Notes: generated by a model from the letters alone, not told the origin. A stretch of DNA of 64,000 bases from JAPLJC01 sp963697965 (GCA_963697965.1 OY969108.1:744001-808000), one strand, 5' to 3'. Shown: positions 51,237 through 60,558, numbered from the stretch's first letter. Made by a program: numbers and translations.

Positions 51237-51584
51237 GAGATGGTGATCCATGGGGGCCGCACTCCCACGGGCCTCGACGCCCTGGGGTGGGCAAAGGAAG
51301 GCCAACGCTTGGGCGCCGGGGAGATTTGCCTCAATTCCATCGATGCCGACGGCACCCAGGAGGGATATGAGCTGACCTTGACCCGGATGATTTCCCAGGC
51401 CGTGTCCATCCCGGTCATCGCCTCCGGCGGGGCCGGCACCCCGGAGCATCTTTACGCAGTCTTGACCCAGGGCCGGGCCGACGCGGCTCTCATTGCCTCC
51501 ATGGTCCATTACGAGAATTACAGTATCAAAGAAATTAAGCAATATCTCCACGAACGCGGGATCCCCGTAAGGCTCGCCTGGTAA
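51237..51584 (+). CDS. hisF: HisF, C-terminal part (after frameshift)
   Basis: Continues HisF: EMVIHGGRTPTGLDALGWAK, GAGEICLNSIDADGTQEGYE with the second catalytic Asp, VSIPVIASGGAGTPEHLYAVL and DAALIASMVHYENYSIKEIK. All elements of a normal C-terminal half barrel are present, so only one base separates this from an intact 260-residue HisF. Confidence 0.82.
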   Translation, partial: EMVIHGGRTPTGLDALGWAKEGQRLGAGEICLNSIDADGTQEGYELTLTRMISQAVSIPVIASGGAGTPEHLYAVLTQGRADAALIASMVHYENYSIKEIKQYLHERGIPVRLAW

Positions 51585-51617
51585 CGGCCGGCCTTTCCTC
51601 GATCCGGGAAGCCAACA

Positions 51618-52601
51618 GTGAGCGACCAGTACGAACTGGAAATTTCTGATTGTCCGGAAGAGCTGACGGAGATCCTGGAACCGGAGGTAGCCCCGGAAAG
51701 AGAGGAGAAGGAAGAGCCGGAGGCGGTCCTTCCCATTCCCGCGGATCTCGACCTGGTGCAGCGTTACATCAGGGAGGCGAACCGGTTTGCCCTCCTGACC
51801 CCGGTAGAGGAAAAGTCTTTGAGCACCCGGTTTCGCGAGACCGGGGACCCGGAGCTCGGCTCCCGCCTGATCACCAGCAACCTCCGCCTGGTGATCAAGA
51901 TTGCCCTGGAGTTTCAGCAATATTGGATGAAGAACCTGCTGGACCTGATTCAGGAAGGCAACATCGGGCTCATGCATGCCATCAAGAAGTTCGATCCCTA
52001 CCGCGGTATTAAGCTCTCTTATTACGCCTCTTTCTGGATCAAGGCCTATATTCTTAAATTCATCATGGACAACTGGAAGCTGGTGAAGATCGGCACTACC
52101 CAGTCGCAGCGCAAACTCTTTTACAATCTGAAGCGGGAGAAGGAAAAGCTCCGGTCCCTGGGATTTGAGCCCGGTCCCAAGTTGCTGGCCGAAGCCCTCA
52201 ATGTACGGGAGGAAGAGGTTATCGAAATGGACCAGCGCCTGGGAGGCTGGGAGCTTTCTTTGGACGCTCCCCTCAAGGAAGGGTCCGACGAATATCACAA
52301 GAACTTCCTTCCTTCTTCGGAACCCCAGGTGGAGGAAATCCTGGCCCAGGCGGAACTGAAAGACCTGTTCCGCCAAAAGCTCTCCCAGTTCCGCCTGGAA
52401 CTCAACGACAAAGAGCTGGATATCCTGGACCTGCGCCTGCTGGCGGAGAAGCCCCTGACCTTGCAGGAGATCGGCGCCCGGCATCGGATCTCCCGGGAAC
52501 GGGTGCGCCAGATCGAAGACCGGTTGATTAAGAGATTGCGGCAATTCCTCAAGTCAGAAATCTCCGATTGGGAAGATTACCGCAATCCCCTGGGTGAATG
52601 A
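51618..52601 (+). CDS. rpoH: RNA polymerase sigma factor, sigma-32 (RpoH) type
   Basis: A 327-residue sigma factor. An acidic N-terminal extension (residues 1-45) precedes region 1.2/2 (DLVQRYIREANRFALLTPVEE, NLLDLIQEGNIGLMHAIKKFDPYRGIKLSYYASFWIKAYI in parts). TTQSQRKLFYNL is the RpoH-box-like segment of heat-shock sigma factors. Region 4.2 has LTLQEIGARHRISRERVRQIEDRLIKRLRQFL. It starts with GTG. It probably directs heat-shock or stress promoters. Confidence 0.9.
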   Translation: MSDQYELEISDCPEELTEILEPEVAPEREEKEEPEAVLPIPADLDLVQRYIREANRFALLTPVEEKSLSTRFRETGDPELGSRLITSNLRLVIKIALEFQQYWMKNLLDLIQEGNIGLMHAIKKFDPYRGIKLSYYASFWIKAYILKFIMDNWKLVKIGTTQSQRKLFYNLKREKEKLRSLGFEPGPKLLAEALNVREEEVIEMDQRLGGWELSLDAPLKEGSDEYHKNFLPSSEPQVEEILAQAELKDLFRQKLSQFRLELNDKELDILDLRLLAEKPLTLQEIGARHRISRERVRQIEDRLIKRLRQFLKSEISDWEDYRNPLGE

Positions 52602-52658
52602 CCCGGGGGACTGGGGGAAGATAGCTTGGCGGCATCGATAGCCACTGGTCAAACCTGC

Positions 52659-54401
52659 ATGGTCCAACGCAGACGAACTTTTAGAGCCCGGGTCGGGCTG
52701 GCGATCCTGAGCCTCTGGCTGGCCTTGAGCTTGAGCGGCTGCGCCAGCCTTGCCTTGCGCCCCGGGGCCGCCTCCCCGGAGAACCAGGAAACCTCCCAGA
52801 CCCTGGCCTATTACCACTATCTCCGGGCCCAGCAAATGCTGCTGGCGGAAGATGAACCCGGGGCCATCCAGGAATACGAGGAAGCCCTCAAGGAAGACCC
52901 CGAAGCGGCCCGCATGGAACTGGAGCTGGCTTCCCTGTATCAGCGCCAGGGGGACGTCAAAAAGGCCCTGGCCCACGTGAAAAAGTCTCTGGAGCTCAAT
53001 CCCCGGCAACAGGAGGCCTACTTCCTGCTGGCCGGCCTGGACGTGGGCCTCAACCAACTGGATGAGGCCATCAAAGAGTACGAACATATCCTGGTATTGG
53101 ACCCGGAAAATCGGGAAGCCCGGCTCTTCCTGGCCACCCTCTATGCCCAGCAGGGCCGCTATCCCCAGGCCATACACACTATCCAGGAGATCCTGCGCCT
53201 GGAGCCGGATTCAGTGGTGGGCCATTATTACCTTGGCCGCTTCTTACTGGCAACCAACCGCCTGGGGGAGGCGAAACAGGAACTCAACAAGACCCTGAGC
53301 CTGGACCCTCAGTTCGTGCCGGCACTTTTCGACCTGGCGTCGACCCTGGAAAGGGAAAAACAGTACAGCCGAGCCCTGGCCATGTACCGCCGGGTCTTGC
53401 ACTCTCAGCCCAACAACCCCCGGGCCTGGGCCAACATCGGCCGCCTGCTTCTGATCCTCAACCGCTACGGTGAGGCACAGAAGGCCTTCGCCACGGTCAT
53501 GGCATTTGAGAAAAACGACCCTTCGGTCCGCTTCAGTATCGGGGTTATCTACCTGGAGCAGAAACTCCCGGACGACGCCATTAAAGATTTTCGACCTCTG
53601 CTGGCCAATCCTCATTTCCAGGATCGGGCCCACTATTATATTGCCCTGGCCCTGGAGGAAAAGGGGGATAACCGGGGGGCCCTCTGGGAATATCAATCGG
53701 TGGGACGCGAGTCGGAGCAATTCGTCCTGGCCCGCCTCCGCATGGCCTACCTGGAGTATCAGCAGGGGGACAAGGGGCGGGCTCGCCAAATCCTGGAAGA
53801 CCTCCGGAAAACAGCTCCGGACCGGGAGGAGGTCTATCTCACCAGTTCCTACCTCGATGAAGAGGAAGGCCTTTGGGACCGGGCCATCGAAGTCCTCAAG
53901 CAAGGGATAGGCAAGGTGGAGCACCCCGAGGAGATCTATTTCCGGTTGGCGATGATCTACGAAAAGAAGCAGGAGCCGAACGAAAGTATCATTTATATAA
54001 AAAAGGTCCTGGAGCTTAACCCGGATAACCCCGACGCCCAGAATTTTCTGGGATACACTTATGCCGAACAGGGAGTCAACCTGGATGAGGCGGAACGATT
54101 AATCCGGGCCGCCTTGCAAGCCAAGCCCGACAGCGGCCAGATCATCGACAGCCTGGGATGGGTCTATTACAAGAAGGGACAATTGGACAAGGCCCTGGTG
54201 GAGCTGGAGAAGGCCCATCGTCTGATGCCCGAGGATGGCACCGTGACCGAACATCTGGCCGACGTCTACTCGAGCCTGCAACGCCGCCGGGAGGCGCTGC
54301 GACTTTACCGCCGGGCCCTGGGGCAGGAGGATGCCAATCCCGGGGAACTGCGCAAGAAAATCGACAACCTGGAGCATCTGCTACAGGGACCGGTCCTGTG
54401 A
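52659..54401 (+). CDS. TPR-repeat lipoprotein
   Basis: A 580-residue protein with a lipoprotein signal (LALSLSGCAS, cysteine about residue 30) and about fourteen tetratricopeptide repeats, for example ALAHVKKSLELNPRQQEAYF and AIHTIQEILRLEPDSVVGHY. It would be anchored in the outer or inner membrane and act as a protein-binding scaffold. The ATG at 52659 fits the signal peptide; a TTG at 52626 is an alternative. The next lipoprotein gene overlaps its stop. Confidence 0.87.
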   Translation: MVQRRRTFRARVGLAILSLWLALSLSGCASLALRPGAASPENQETSQTLAYYHYLRAQQMLLAEDEPGAIQEYEEALKEDPEAARMELELASLYQRQGDVKKALAHVKKSLELNPRQQEAYFLLAGLDVGLNQLDEAIKEYEHILVLDPENREARLFLATLYAQQGRYPQAIHTIQEILRLEPDSVVGHYYLGRFLLATNRLGEAKQELNKTLSLDPQFVPALFDLASTLEREKQYSRALAMYRRVLHSQPNNPRAWANIGRLLLILNRYGEAQKAFATVMAFEKNDPSVRFSIGVIYLEQKLPDDAIKDFRPLLANPHFQDRAHYYIALALEEKGDNRGALWEYQSVGRESEQFVLARLRMAYLEYQQGDKGRARQILEDLRKTAPDREEVYLTSSYLDEEEGLWDRAIEVLKQGIGKVEHPEEIYFRLAMIYEKKQEPNESIIYIKKVLELNPDNPDAQNFLGYTYAEQGVNLDEAERLIRAALQAKPDSGQIIDSLGWVYYKKGQLDKALVELEKAHRLMPEDGTVTEHLADVYSSLQRRREALRLYRRALGQEDANPGELRKKIDNLEHLLQGPVL

Positions 54402-55189
54402 AACCCGGCAGGATGGCCCGGTTGGCAGTGCTGGCGCTCCTGGCCTGGCTGGGATTGGCCGGCTGCCGCGCCCTGCCTCCGGCGCCGCCGCCCGCTGCTT
54501 TGTCCGCCGAGGAAGTCCTGGCCCGGCTTCATAACCGGCAACAGGCCCTGGAATCTTTGCAGGCCCGGGGCCGCATCACCTTCCTGAGCCCGGAGCGCAA
54601 CTACTCCGGCACCATCCTCATCAAGGCCCGCCGCCCGGAGAGCCTCCGGGTGGACATCCTGGATCTCCTGGGACGCACCCTGTTGGGCTTTGCCACCGAC
54701 GGCAGCCAGGTCCAGGTGTTGTCCCCCCATGAGGGTAAGTTTTACGTCGGCCCGGCCACCCCCCGAAATCTGGCGGTCTTTATCCCACCAGCGGTACCCC
54801 TGTCCCAGGTGGTGCCGCTGCTGGCGGGGGCCCTGCCCCTGAGCCCGGGCCCCCCGGCCCGGTTTGATTACGATGCCGCTGCCGGCCGTTATCTGCTCGA
54901 ATGGCGCCAGGGCGGCCAGCTTCAGGAGCGCCTTTGGGTGGCGGCCCAGGGTCTTTACCCGGTGCAGGAAGAATATTTCCTGGGCCAAGACCAGCCGCGC
55001 TTCACCCTGAAACTGGAGGGGTTCGGCGACGTGCTGCCGGATTTACCCGGCAAGATCACCCTCCAAACCGAGACCCCCAAGATGGAACTGCGCCTGGCCT
55101 ATCAGGAACTGCGCCTCAACCCGCCCTTGAGTCCGGCTGATCTGACCCTGGCGCCGCCCCCTGGGGTGGCGGTGGTGCAACTCCCTTAA
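54398..55189 (+). CDS. LolB-like/DUF4292-type outer-membrane lipoprotein
   Basis: A 263-residue lipoprotein with signal LAVLALLAWLGLAGCRALPP and a beta-rich LolB-like domain (LESLQARGRITFLSPERNYSG, LRVDILDLLGRTLLGFATDG, VPLLAGALPL). LolB-like proteins accept or hold lipids or lipoproteins at the outer membrane. The GTG start lies in a GTGA overlap with the TPR lipoprotein, so the two are coupled. Confidence 0.8.
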   Translation: MKPGRMARLAVLALLAWLGLAGCRALPPAPPPAALSAEEVLARLHNRQQALESLQARGRITFLSPERNYSGTILIKARRPESLRVDILDLLGRTLLGFATDGSQVQVLSPHEGKFYVGPATPRNLAVFIPPAVPLSQVVPLLAGALPLSPGPPARFDYDAAAGRYLLEWRQGGQLQERLWVAAQGLYPVQEEYFLGQDQPRFTLKLEGFGDVLPDLPGKITLQTETPKMELRLAYQELRLNPPLSPADLTLAPPPGVAVVQLP

Positions 55190-55372
55190 GAGGCGGTCAC
55201 GTCCTGTTTTAGGCTTGTTGGGCAGGGGCGGTAATCGCCGTCGGCTGGGCGCCCAGGAACGGCTGCCCCTAAAGGATTTGCTTCTTGGGGAAGATGCGGC
55301 CGCAGGCCCTTACCAAAAAAACCGAAAACCCGCGTCGCGGTTAAGCTGACTTCCGGGAGGATTGGCGGGGCC

Positions 55373-55828
55373 ATGAAATTCCTGGTGGACCAGCCCCTGG
55401 GCGGTCTGGCCAAGTGGCTGCGGCTTTGCGGCTTCGACGCCGACTGCCGCCGTCTGGCGCCCCAGGGCCCTGGCTCCCTGCCGCCGCCGGCCCCGGACAC
55501 CTTCATCCTGACCCGCCAGGAGCCCCTGAAACGACTGGAGCGCCCGGACCTGCTGTTCATCAAGGCTGTCTCCCCCAAGGTCCAACTCCAGGAGGTGCTG
55601 TCCCTTCTTAAGGTCGCTCCCCGGCAGCTCAAGCCCCTGAGCCGCTGCAGCCGCTGCAACGAGAGGCTCAGCCCGATCCCCCGGGAGCAGGCCCAGGGCA
55701 GGGTGCCGGAGCACGTTTTCCACTACCATGACCAGTTCTTCGAGTGCCATGCTTGCCGGCGCCTCTTCTGGCCCGGGAGCCACCTGCCCTCCATCCTCAA
55801 GACCCTGGAAGCCAACCTGGAGGATTAG
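55373..55828 (+). CDS. Mut7-C RNase-domain protein
   Basis: A 151-residue protein with the Mut7-C PIN-like domain start KFLVDQPLGGLAKWLRLCGFDADC and a C-terminal zinc ribbon (SRCSRCNERLSPIPR, then FECHACRRLFWPGSH). The aspartate near position 5 and acidic residues of the PIN fold are present. The start has GGGAGG upstream. These proteins are predicted RNases; targets are unknown. Confidence 0.87.
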   Translation: MKFLVDQPLGGLAKWLRLCGFDADCRRLAPQGPGSLPPPAPDTFILTRQEPLKRLERPDLLFIKAVSPKVQLQEVLSLLKVAPRQLKPLSRCSRCNERLSPIPREQAQGRVPEHVFHYHDQFFECHACRRLFWPGSHLPSILKTLEANLED

Positions 55829-56063
55829 CTCAAGCTATCTGCCTTCGGCTGATTGGCCAAGACCGGCTGGCAACGGCCGTTAGGTTCCCGGCGCTGCGGC
55901 GCCTCAGCCGGGCTGCCATTCTGGCGCTTTGCCGGTTGCAATCTCTTATGCCTGTTCTATATTGGTATTAGTGAGAATGATCCGGGGATCGACCCTGGCT
56001 GGGCCCCTGAATCCTAACTCGGCCCCGAAGTTTCTTGCCACCGGTATCACCAAGGAGGAACCG

Positions 56064-56504
56064 ATGAGCGCTGAATCGAATAATAATCCGACGAAAACCC
56101 GATGCCGCGGTTGCTGGTGCAAGCTTTCGGCCTTCACGGCGAACACCGCCCGGAGGGCCCAGATCCTGGGCCGCTATACCCTGGCCTGCTGGCAGCAGCA
56201 AAAGATCAGGAAAGCCACCCGCCTCCTGGGCGAAAAGACCTTTCAGGCCCTGGAGCGGGGGGAGGTTAATCCCCTGGTGGCCCCTGAAGTGAGTGAGGCG
56301 GTGCAAAAAGCCAAGGACTTGAAGGAACTCAAAGAGAAGAATTACCTGGCTATCGCCGCCATCCGGGAGAAGATTCACTCCTCCTGTGCCACTGCCACCC
56401 CGGAGAAACCCGCGGAGAAACCTCCGGAGACTCCCCCGCAGGAACCCATGGAGAAACCCCCGGAGGCCCCTCCGGAGGAAGTGGGGGGCACAGAGCTGCC
56501 GTGA
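56064..56504 (+). CDS. Hypothetical protein with proline-rich tail
   Basis: A 146-residue protein. The N-terminal part is Cys/Arg-rich (TRCRGCWCKLSAFTANTARRAQ) with helical continuation, and the C-terminal 45 residues are repeats of EKPPE/ETPPQE. AAGGAGG precedes ATG 56064. No family recognised; the tail suggests an extended linker or surface-exposed region. Confidence 0.6.
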   Translation: MSAESNNNPTKTRCRGCWCKLSAFTANTARRAQILGRYTLACWQQQKIRKATRLLGEKTFQALERGEVNPLVAPEVSEAVQKAKDLKELKEKNYLAIAAIREKIHSSCATATPEKPAEKPPETPPQEPMEKPPEAPPEEVGGTELP

Positions 56505-56622
56505 GCCGCGGCAGCCGCCAGCTTTCGCTCTACCCCTGACCCCAAAGCCTGCCCGCCCTTGACTCCTGGCGCGCCGTGGGATATTTACCAGTTTGCGGAA
56601 ACACCAGAAAGGAACCTAACTC

Positions 56623-56802
56623 ATGCAATGCGACAGGTGCAAGTTTTGGAGAGCCGTAGAAGGGTTCGGCGAGGGATTTGGGGAATGCCATCGCCATGCC
56701 CCCGGACCCGTATGGGGGAGAAAGCCGCCGGATGTCATCTCCTGGCCCCTAACCCGCAAAGACGATTTTTGTGGAGATTTTAGCGCCCTGACAAATACCT
56801 GA
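56623..56802 (+). CDS. Small cysteine-rich metal-binding-type protein
   Basis: A 59-residue protein that fits a recurring pattern of small metal-binding proteins: QCDRCKFWRAV, GECHRHAPGP, and ISWPLTRKDDFCGDF, with cysteines at conserved positions and WP before DDFCG. AAAGGAAC lies upstream of the ATG. The pattern is one I recognise from many short proteins; the metal and role are not known. Confidence 0.7.
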   Translation: MQCDRCKFWRAVEGFGEGFGECHRHAPGPVWGRKPPDVISWPLTRKDDFCGDFSALTNT

Positions 56803-56903
56803 TATCTTGGGAAGCGCCATAACAGTGCCAGCCAACCCAGGGGCTGGGAACTTCCCCGGGTCCATTCCTCCGGCCTTCTTAGCCGGGAAACCGAAAACCG
56901 TCC

Positions 56904-57395
56904 TTAAGCGGCGCCGCACTCCGCCGGGCTGCCGCCCAGTTTCTCCAGGGCGTGAGGCAGGGCGGGAAGGATGGCGGCCAGGTTTTCCCGGGCCCCCTTG
57001 GGGCTGCCGGGGAGGTTGACGATCAGGGTGCAGCCCCGGAGCACCGCCACCCCCCGGGAGAGCATGGCGTGGGGGGTCTTGGCCAGGCTGGCGGCCCGCA
57101 TGGCCTCGGGCAGGCCCGGCACCTGCCGCTGGGCCACCGCCAGGGTGGCCTCCGGGGTGAGGTCCCGGGGGCTCAGCCCGGTGCCGCCGGTGGTGAGGAT
57201 CAGGTCCAGCCGTTCCCGGTCACACCAGGCCAGCAGTTGGGCGGTGATGGCCTCCAACTCGTCGGGGACCACGGCGGTGGCGGCCACCTGGAAATCGGCG
57301 GCCGGCAGCAACCGGGCCAGCTCCGGCCCGGAGGCGTCGTGGCGCTCTCCGGCGTGCCCCTTATCGCTGACCGTCAGAATCCCCACCCGGAACAT
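56904..57395 (-). CDS. Molybdenum cofactor biosynthesis protein MogA/MoaB
   Basis: A 163-residue MoaB/MogA-type protein with GILTVSDKGHAGERHDASG, LDLILTTGGTGLSPRDLTPEA and TLIVNLPGSPKGARENL, which form the molybdopterin-binding site. It adenylylates molybdopterin before metal insertion. It follows the MOSC gene with no gap (its ATG touches the TAA), so they are one unit. Confidence 0.92.
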   Translation of the reverse strand: MFRVGILTVSDKGHAGERHDASGPELARLLPAADFQVAATAVVPDELEAITAQLLAWCDRERLDLILTTGGTGLSPRDLTPEATLAVAQRQVPGLPEAMRAASLAKTPHAMLSRGVAVLRGCTLIVNLPGSPKGARENLAAILPALPHALEKLGGSPAECGAA

Positions 57396-57851
57396 TTAAG
57401 CAACCACCTCGATGGCGTCGCCCACCTTCACTAGGCCTTCCTGCAGCACCCGGGCGAAGACTCCTTCCCGGGGCATGACGCAATCCCCCACCTGCTCCCG
57501 GATGGCGCAGCCTTTATGGCAGACCTTGCCGATCTGGGTGATCTCCAGCAGCGCCTGCGCGCCCACCTTGAGGCGGGTCCCCACCGGCAGGGACATCACT
57601 TCCAGGCCCTCCACCGTCAGGTTTTCGGCAAAATCCCCCGGAGCTACCGCGGCGCCCCTGGCCACCATCTTGTGGATGCTGGCCAGCGACAGCAGGCTTA
57701 CCTGGCGGCAGCCGCCTTCGGCGTGGGCGTCGCCTTCCAGGCCGTGCTCCGCCAGCAGGCGGGCCGCCGGCACGTTGTGTTTGACCACCCCTTTGCGGTC
57801 GCTGAGGGAGACGGCGACAATCCGGCCTGGGGCGATGCGGGGGGATATCAT
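57396..57851 (-). CDS. MOSC-domain protein
   Basis: A 151-residue MOSC domain (DRKGVVKHNVPAARLLAEHGLEGDAHAEGG, FAENLTVEGLEVMSLPVG, GKVCHKGCAIREQVGDCVMPREGVF in parts). The cysteine in KGCAIR is where MOSC proteins carry a sulfur or the Mo cofactor. The start may be ATG 57851 (chosen) or TTG 57869. It is coupled with MogA/MoaB and probably acts in molybdenum or tungsten cofactor handling. Confidence 0.88.
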   Translation of the reverse strand: MISPRIAPGRIVAVSLSDRKGVVKHNVPAARLLAEHGLEGDAHAEGGCRQVSLLSLASIHKMVARGAAVAPGDFAENLTVEGLEVMSLPVGTRLKVGAQALLEITQIGKVCHKGCAIREQVGDCVMPREGVFARVLQEGLVKVGDAIEVVA

Positions 57852-57944
57852 GGTTTTATCTCGGGCCAAGACGCGCCAAGACTGGGTTGAATCCGCTGGT
57901 TCCCAACCTAAGTACTTAATTTCTAAAATACGGCAAGGTTCTTA

Positions 57945-58053
57945 TCCCCCCCTCACCCCACCCCTCTCCCCCCGCCGGGGGGAGAGGGAGTATTGCAAGC
58001 ATCGACTCTTTATTCCCTCTCCCCCAATGGGGGAGAGGGTAAGGGTGAGGGGG
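57945..58053. repeat. CCCTCTCCCC/GGGGAGAGGG intergenic repeat
   Basis: A CCCCTCACC..CCCTCTCCCC arm is paired with GGGGGAGAGGGAG, and a second CCCTCTCCCCC/GGGGGAGAGGG hairpin ends in GTAAGGGTGAGGGGG. This is a repeat type common between genes in many proteobacteria; here it separates the MOSC gene from the EF-G paralogue. Confidence 0.6.
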
Positions 58054-58140
58054 CATTAACCACTTTCTCGCGCTGTCAATTAAAAAATTACAGTATTTAT
58101 GGATGACTGTACGAAGCTTGGAAACCAGGTGGAGAAATTC

Positions 58141-60219
58141 CTACTCCTTCTCCCTCGCGGCCCTGGCCTCGGCGATGACCTTGTCCGCCAGGTGCGGCGG
58201 CACCTCCTCGTAGTGGTCGAACTCCATGGCATAGCTGCCCCGGCCGCCGGTTTTGGAGATCAGGTCCGGGGCATAGAGTAGCACCTCCGCCATGGGGACG
58301 TGGGACGTGATCACCTGCAGACGGCCCTTGGCCTCCACTCCCAGGACCCGCCCCCGGCGGCCGTTCAGGTCGCCGATGATGTCACCCATATTATCTTCCG
58401 GCACGGTCACGGTCATCTTCATGATGGGTTCCAGCAGAACGGGCTGGGCCTGCTCGCAGCCCTTCTTAAAGCCCATGGAGCCGGCGATCTTGAAGGCCAT
58501 ATCGGAAGAGTCCACATCGTGGAAGGAGCCGTCATAGAGGGTGACCCGGAAGTCCACCACCGGGAAGCCGGCCAGGATACCTTCATGCTTGGCCTCGGTG
58601 ATGCCCTTTTCCACCGAGGGGATGTACTGCCTGGGGATGGCGCCTCCCACGATCTTGTCCACGAATTCGAAGCCGGAGCCCTTGGGCAAAGGTTGCAGCT
58701 CGATCCAGGTGTCGCCGTATTGGCCACGGCCCCCGGATTGGCGTTTGTATTTGCCCTGGACCTTGACGGTGCCCTTGATGGTCTCCCGGTAGGGGATCTT
58801 GGGCGGCTTGAGGTTGACCTCCACCCCGAATTTGCGTTTCAGCTTGTCGGCGGTAGCCTCGATGTGCACCGCGCCCACCCCGGACAGCAGGATCTCCTTG
58901 GTTTCGGCGTTGCGGCTGAGGGACAGGGAAGGATCCTCTTCGATCAACTTGAAGAAGGAGGAGAAGACCTTGTCCTCCTCTCCCTGCTTCTTGGGCTCCA
59001 CCGCAAAGGTGACCATGGTCTGGGAAGGCATCAGGGGCGGCAGCAGGATGGGTTTGGCCTCGGTCGCCAGGGTGTCGCCGGTCACCGTCTCCTTGAGCTT
59101 GGCCACCGCCGCGAAGGCCCCGGGGCCGAGGCTGGCCACGGCCTTCTGGCCCTTGCCTTCCAGCAGGAAGAGCTGGCCGTATCTTTCCGGGACGGCCCGG
59201 TTCACGTTGAACACGGTGGCGTCGGCCGTCATGGTGCCGCAGTAGATCCGGAAGATGGAGAGGCGGCCGGCGTAGGGGTCGGCCACCGTCTTGAAGACCT
59301 GGGCCGCCAGGGGCCCGTCCGGGTCCGGTAAAAGCTCCACCCTGGCATCGGAGCCGGGTTTGCTCCCCGTGATCGCGCCTCGCTCCTCCGGGGCGGGCAG
59401 GAAGAGGTTGATGGCGTCCAACAGCAGGCCGGTCCCCAGGTTGGCGGCTGCCGAGCCGCACAACACCGGGACGAAGGCCCCCTTGAGGACCCCCTGCTTC
59501 AGGCCGCGGTAAATCTCTTCCGGGGTGAGCTCCCCTTCTTCCAGGAATTTTTCGATCAAGGCGTCGTCGCTTTCAGCGGCGTAATTCATCAGATCGCCCC
59601 GCAGCTTGGCGACTTCGTCCTTAAACTCATCGGGGATGGGCCCGCCGGCTTGGGAGCCACCCGAGGCCCCGGTGTAGGCCTTCAGATTGATGAGGTCCAC
59701 CACCCCCTTAAAGCCGGCCTCCTTGCCGATGGGAAGCTGGAGGGGCACGGCCTGCACTTCCAGGATATCCTTAATACTCTTGATTGCCGTGGCGAAGTCG
59801 GCCCGCTCCCGGTCCAGCTTATTGATAAAGAGCAGGCGGGGCAATTGATAGTGGTTGGCGGTCTGCCAGACCTTTTCCGTGCCCACCCTGACGCCGTCCA
59901 CCGCGTCGACCACCACCACCGCCCCGTCCCCCACGTGGAGGACGGCCCGGGCATCCGCCAGAAAGTTGTCGTCTCCGGGGGTGTCGGCAAGATAAACGGT
60001 GTGTTTTTTCCACTGGTAATGGTGAAAGGCGCTGGAAATGGTGATCTTGCGTTTAATTTCCTCGGGTTCGTAGTCGAGGACGGAGGAGCCGTCATCCACC
60101 CGCCCCAGCCGGGAAGTGGTCCCGGCGGTGAACAGCAGGGCCTCTGCCAGCGAGGTTTTGCCGCAGCCGCCGTGCCCGATGAGGACCAGATTGCGGATAT
60201 TTGCTGTTTTGCCCGACAT
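58141..60219 (-). CDS. Elongation factor G-like protein (FusA paralogue)
   Basis: A 692-residue GTPase with the EF-G domain order. The G motifs are LVLIGHGGCGKTSLAEALL (P-loop), VYLADTPGDDNFLADA (G3) and LLFINKLDRERADF (G4); domains II to V follow, ending in RLQVITSHVPMAEVLLYAPDL. The switch I region differs from canonical EF-G, as in the EF-G2-like paralogues. The standard fusA is expected elsewhere. Role in ribosome recycling or stress is inferred. Confidence 0.9.
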   Translation of the reverse strand: MSGKTANIRNLVLIGHGGCGKTSLAEALLFTAGTTSRLGRVDDGSSVLDYEPEEIKRKITISSAFHHYQWKKHTVYLADTPGDDNFLADARAVLHVGDGAVVVVDAVDGVRVGTEKVWQTANHYQLPRLLFINKLDRERADFATAIKSIKDILEVQAVPLQLPIGKEAGFKGVVDLINLKAYTGASGGSQAGGPIPDEFKDEVAKLRGDLMNYAAESDDALIEKFLEEGELTPEEIYRGLKQGVLKGAFVPVLCGSAAANLGTGLLLDAINLFLPAPEERGAITGSKPGSDARVELLPDPDGPLAAQVFKTVADPYAGRLSIFRIYCGTMTADATVFNVNRAVPERYGQLFLLEGKGQKAVASLGPGAFAAVAKLKETVTGDTLATEAKPILLPPLMPSQTMVTFAVEPKKQGEEDKVFSSFFKLIEEDPSLSLSRNAETKEILLSGVGAVHIEATADKLKRKFGVEVNLKPPKIPYRETIKGTVKVQGKYKRQSGGRGQYGDTWIELQPLPKGSGFEFVDKIVGGAIPRQYIPSVEKGITEAKHEGILAGFPVVDFRVTLYDGSFHDVDSSDMAFKIAGSMGFKKGCEQAQPVLLEPIMKMTVTVPEDNMGDIIGDLNGRRGRVLGVEAKGRLQVITSHVPMAEVLLYAPDLISKTGGRGSYAMEFDHYEEVPPHLADKVIAEARAAREKE

Positions 60220-60424
60220 TAAATAAAGTCTCCTTCCCTTTCAGTTGGCCCTCCCGGCCAGGCAAAGCTGCTCCTGCCCAGGGCAATTTTATCTAAATAC
60301 CAGATTTCACCACCGATCTCAAGATAGAGTTTAGGGTTTTCGGATAACGGCCTTCGGTTAAAAATCATCCCAGATCTGGGGGCTTCTTGACGGGGGCCTG
60401 AGCAATTCCCCGGCGCCCCAATGG

Positions 60425-60454
60425 TTGACAGATTCCGGGCCGGTTTGCTATATT
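60425..60454 (+). promoter_or_regulatory. Sigma-70-type promoter of tRNA-Pro(GGG)
   Basis: TTGACA (60425-60430), 18-base spacer and TATATT (60449-60454). Transcription should start near 60461, right at the left arm of a 14-base inverted repeat, and run into tRNA-Pro about 115 bases later. Confidence 0.7.
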
Positions 60455-60457
60455 AAA

Positions 60458-60558
60458 ACCTCTGCGAACCTGTTGTCGAGAGTCTTTTTTTGTGCCAGGG
60501 GCACCGCTGGACGGTCAGGCACCGGAAATAGGGAAATTATTGGGAGGTTCGCAGAGGT
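60458..60558 (+). ncRNA. Candidate structured leader RNA before tRNA-Pro(GGG)
   Basis: ACCTCTGCGAACCT (60458-60471) and AGGTTCGCAGAGGT (60545-60558) are perfect inverted repeats. The enclosed 73 bases contain a T7 run and GTGCC/GGCAC. With the promoter just upstream, the transcript would fold into a closed ~100-base hairpin before the tRNA. It could be a processed 5' leader or a small RNA of its own. It does not carry the conserved SRP RNA motif. Confidence 0.35.

Noticed and set aside
51195..52544. A 449-codon minus-strand open frame opposite hisF and the sigma factor gene
   Set aside because: Composition is that of a reverse shadow of strong plus-strand genes and shows no recognisable domain.
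60458..60558. Possible small SRP (4.5S) RNA, because the region contains GGTCAGG and CCGGAA strings
   Set aside because: The conserved GGAAGGAAGCAGC part is missing, so it is not an SRP RNA; it was kept only as an unnamed structured leader.
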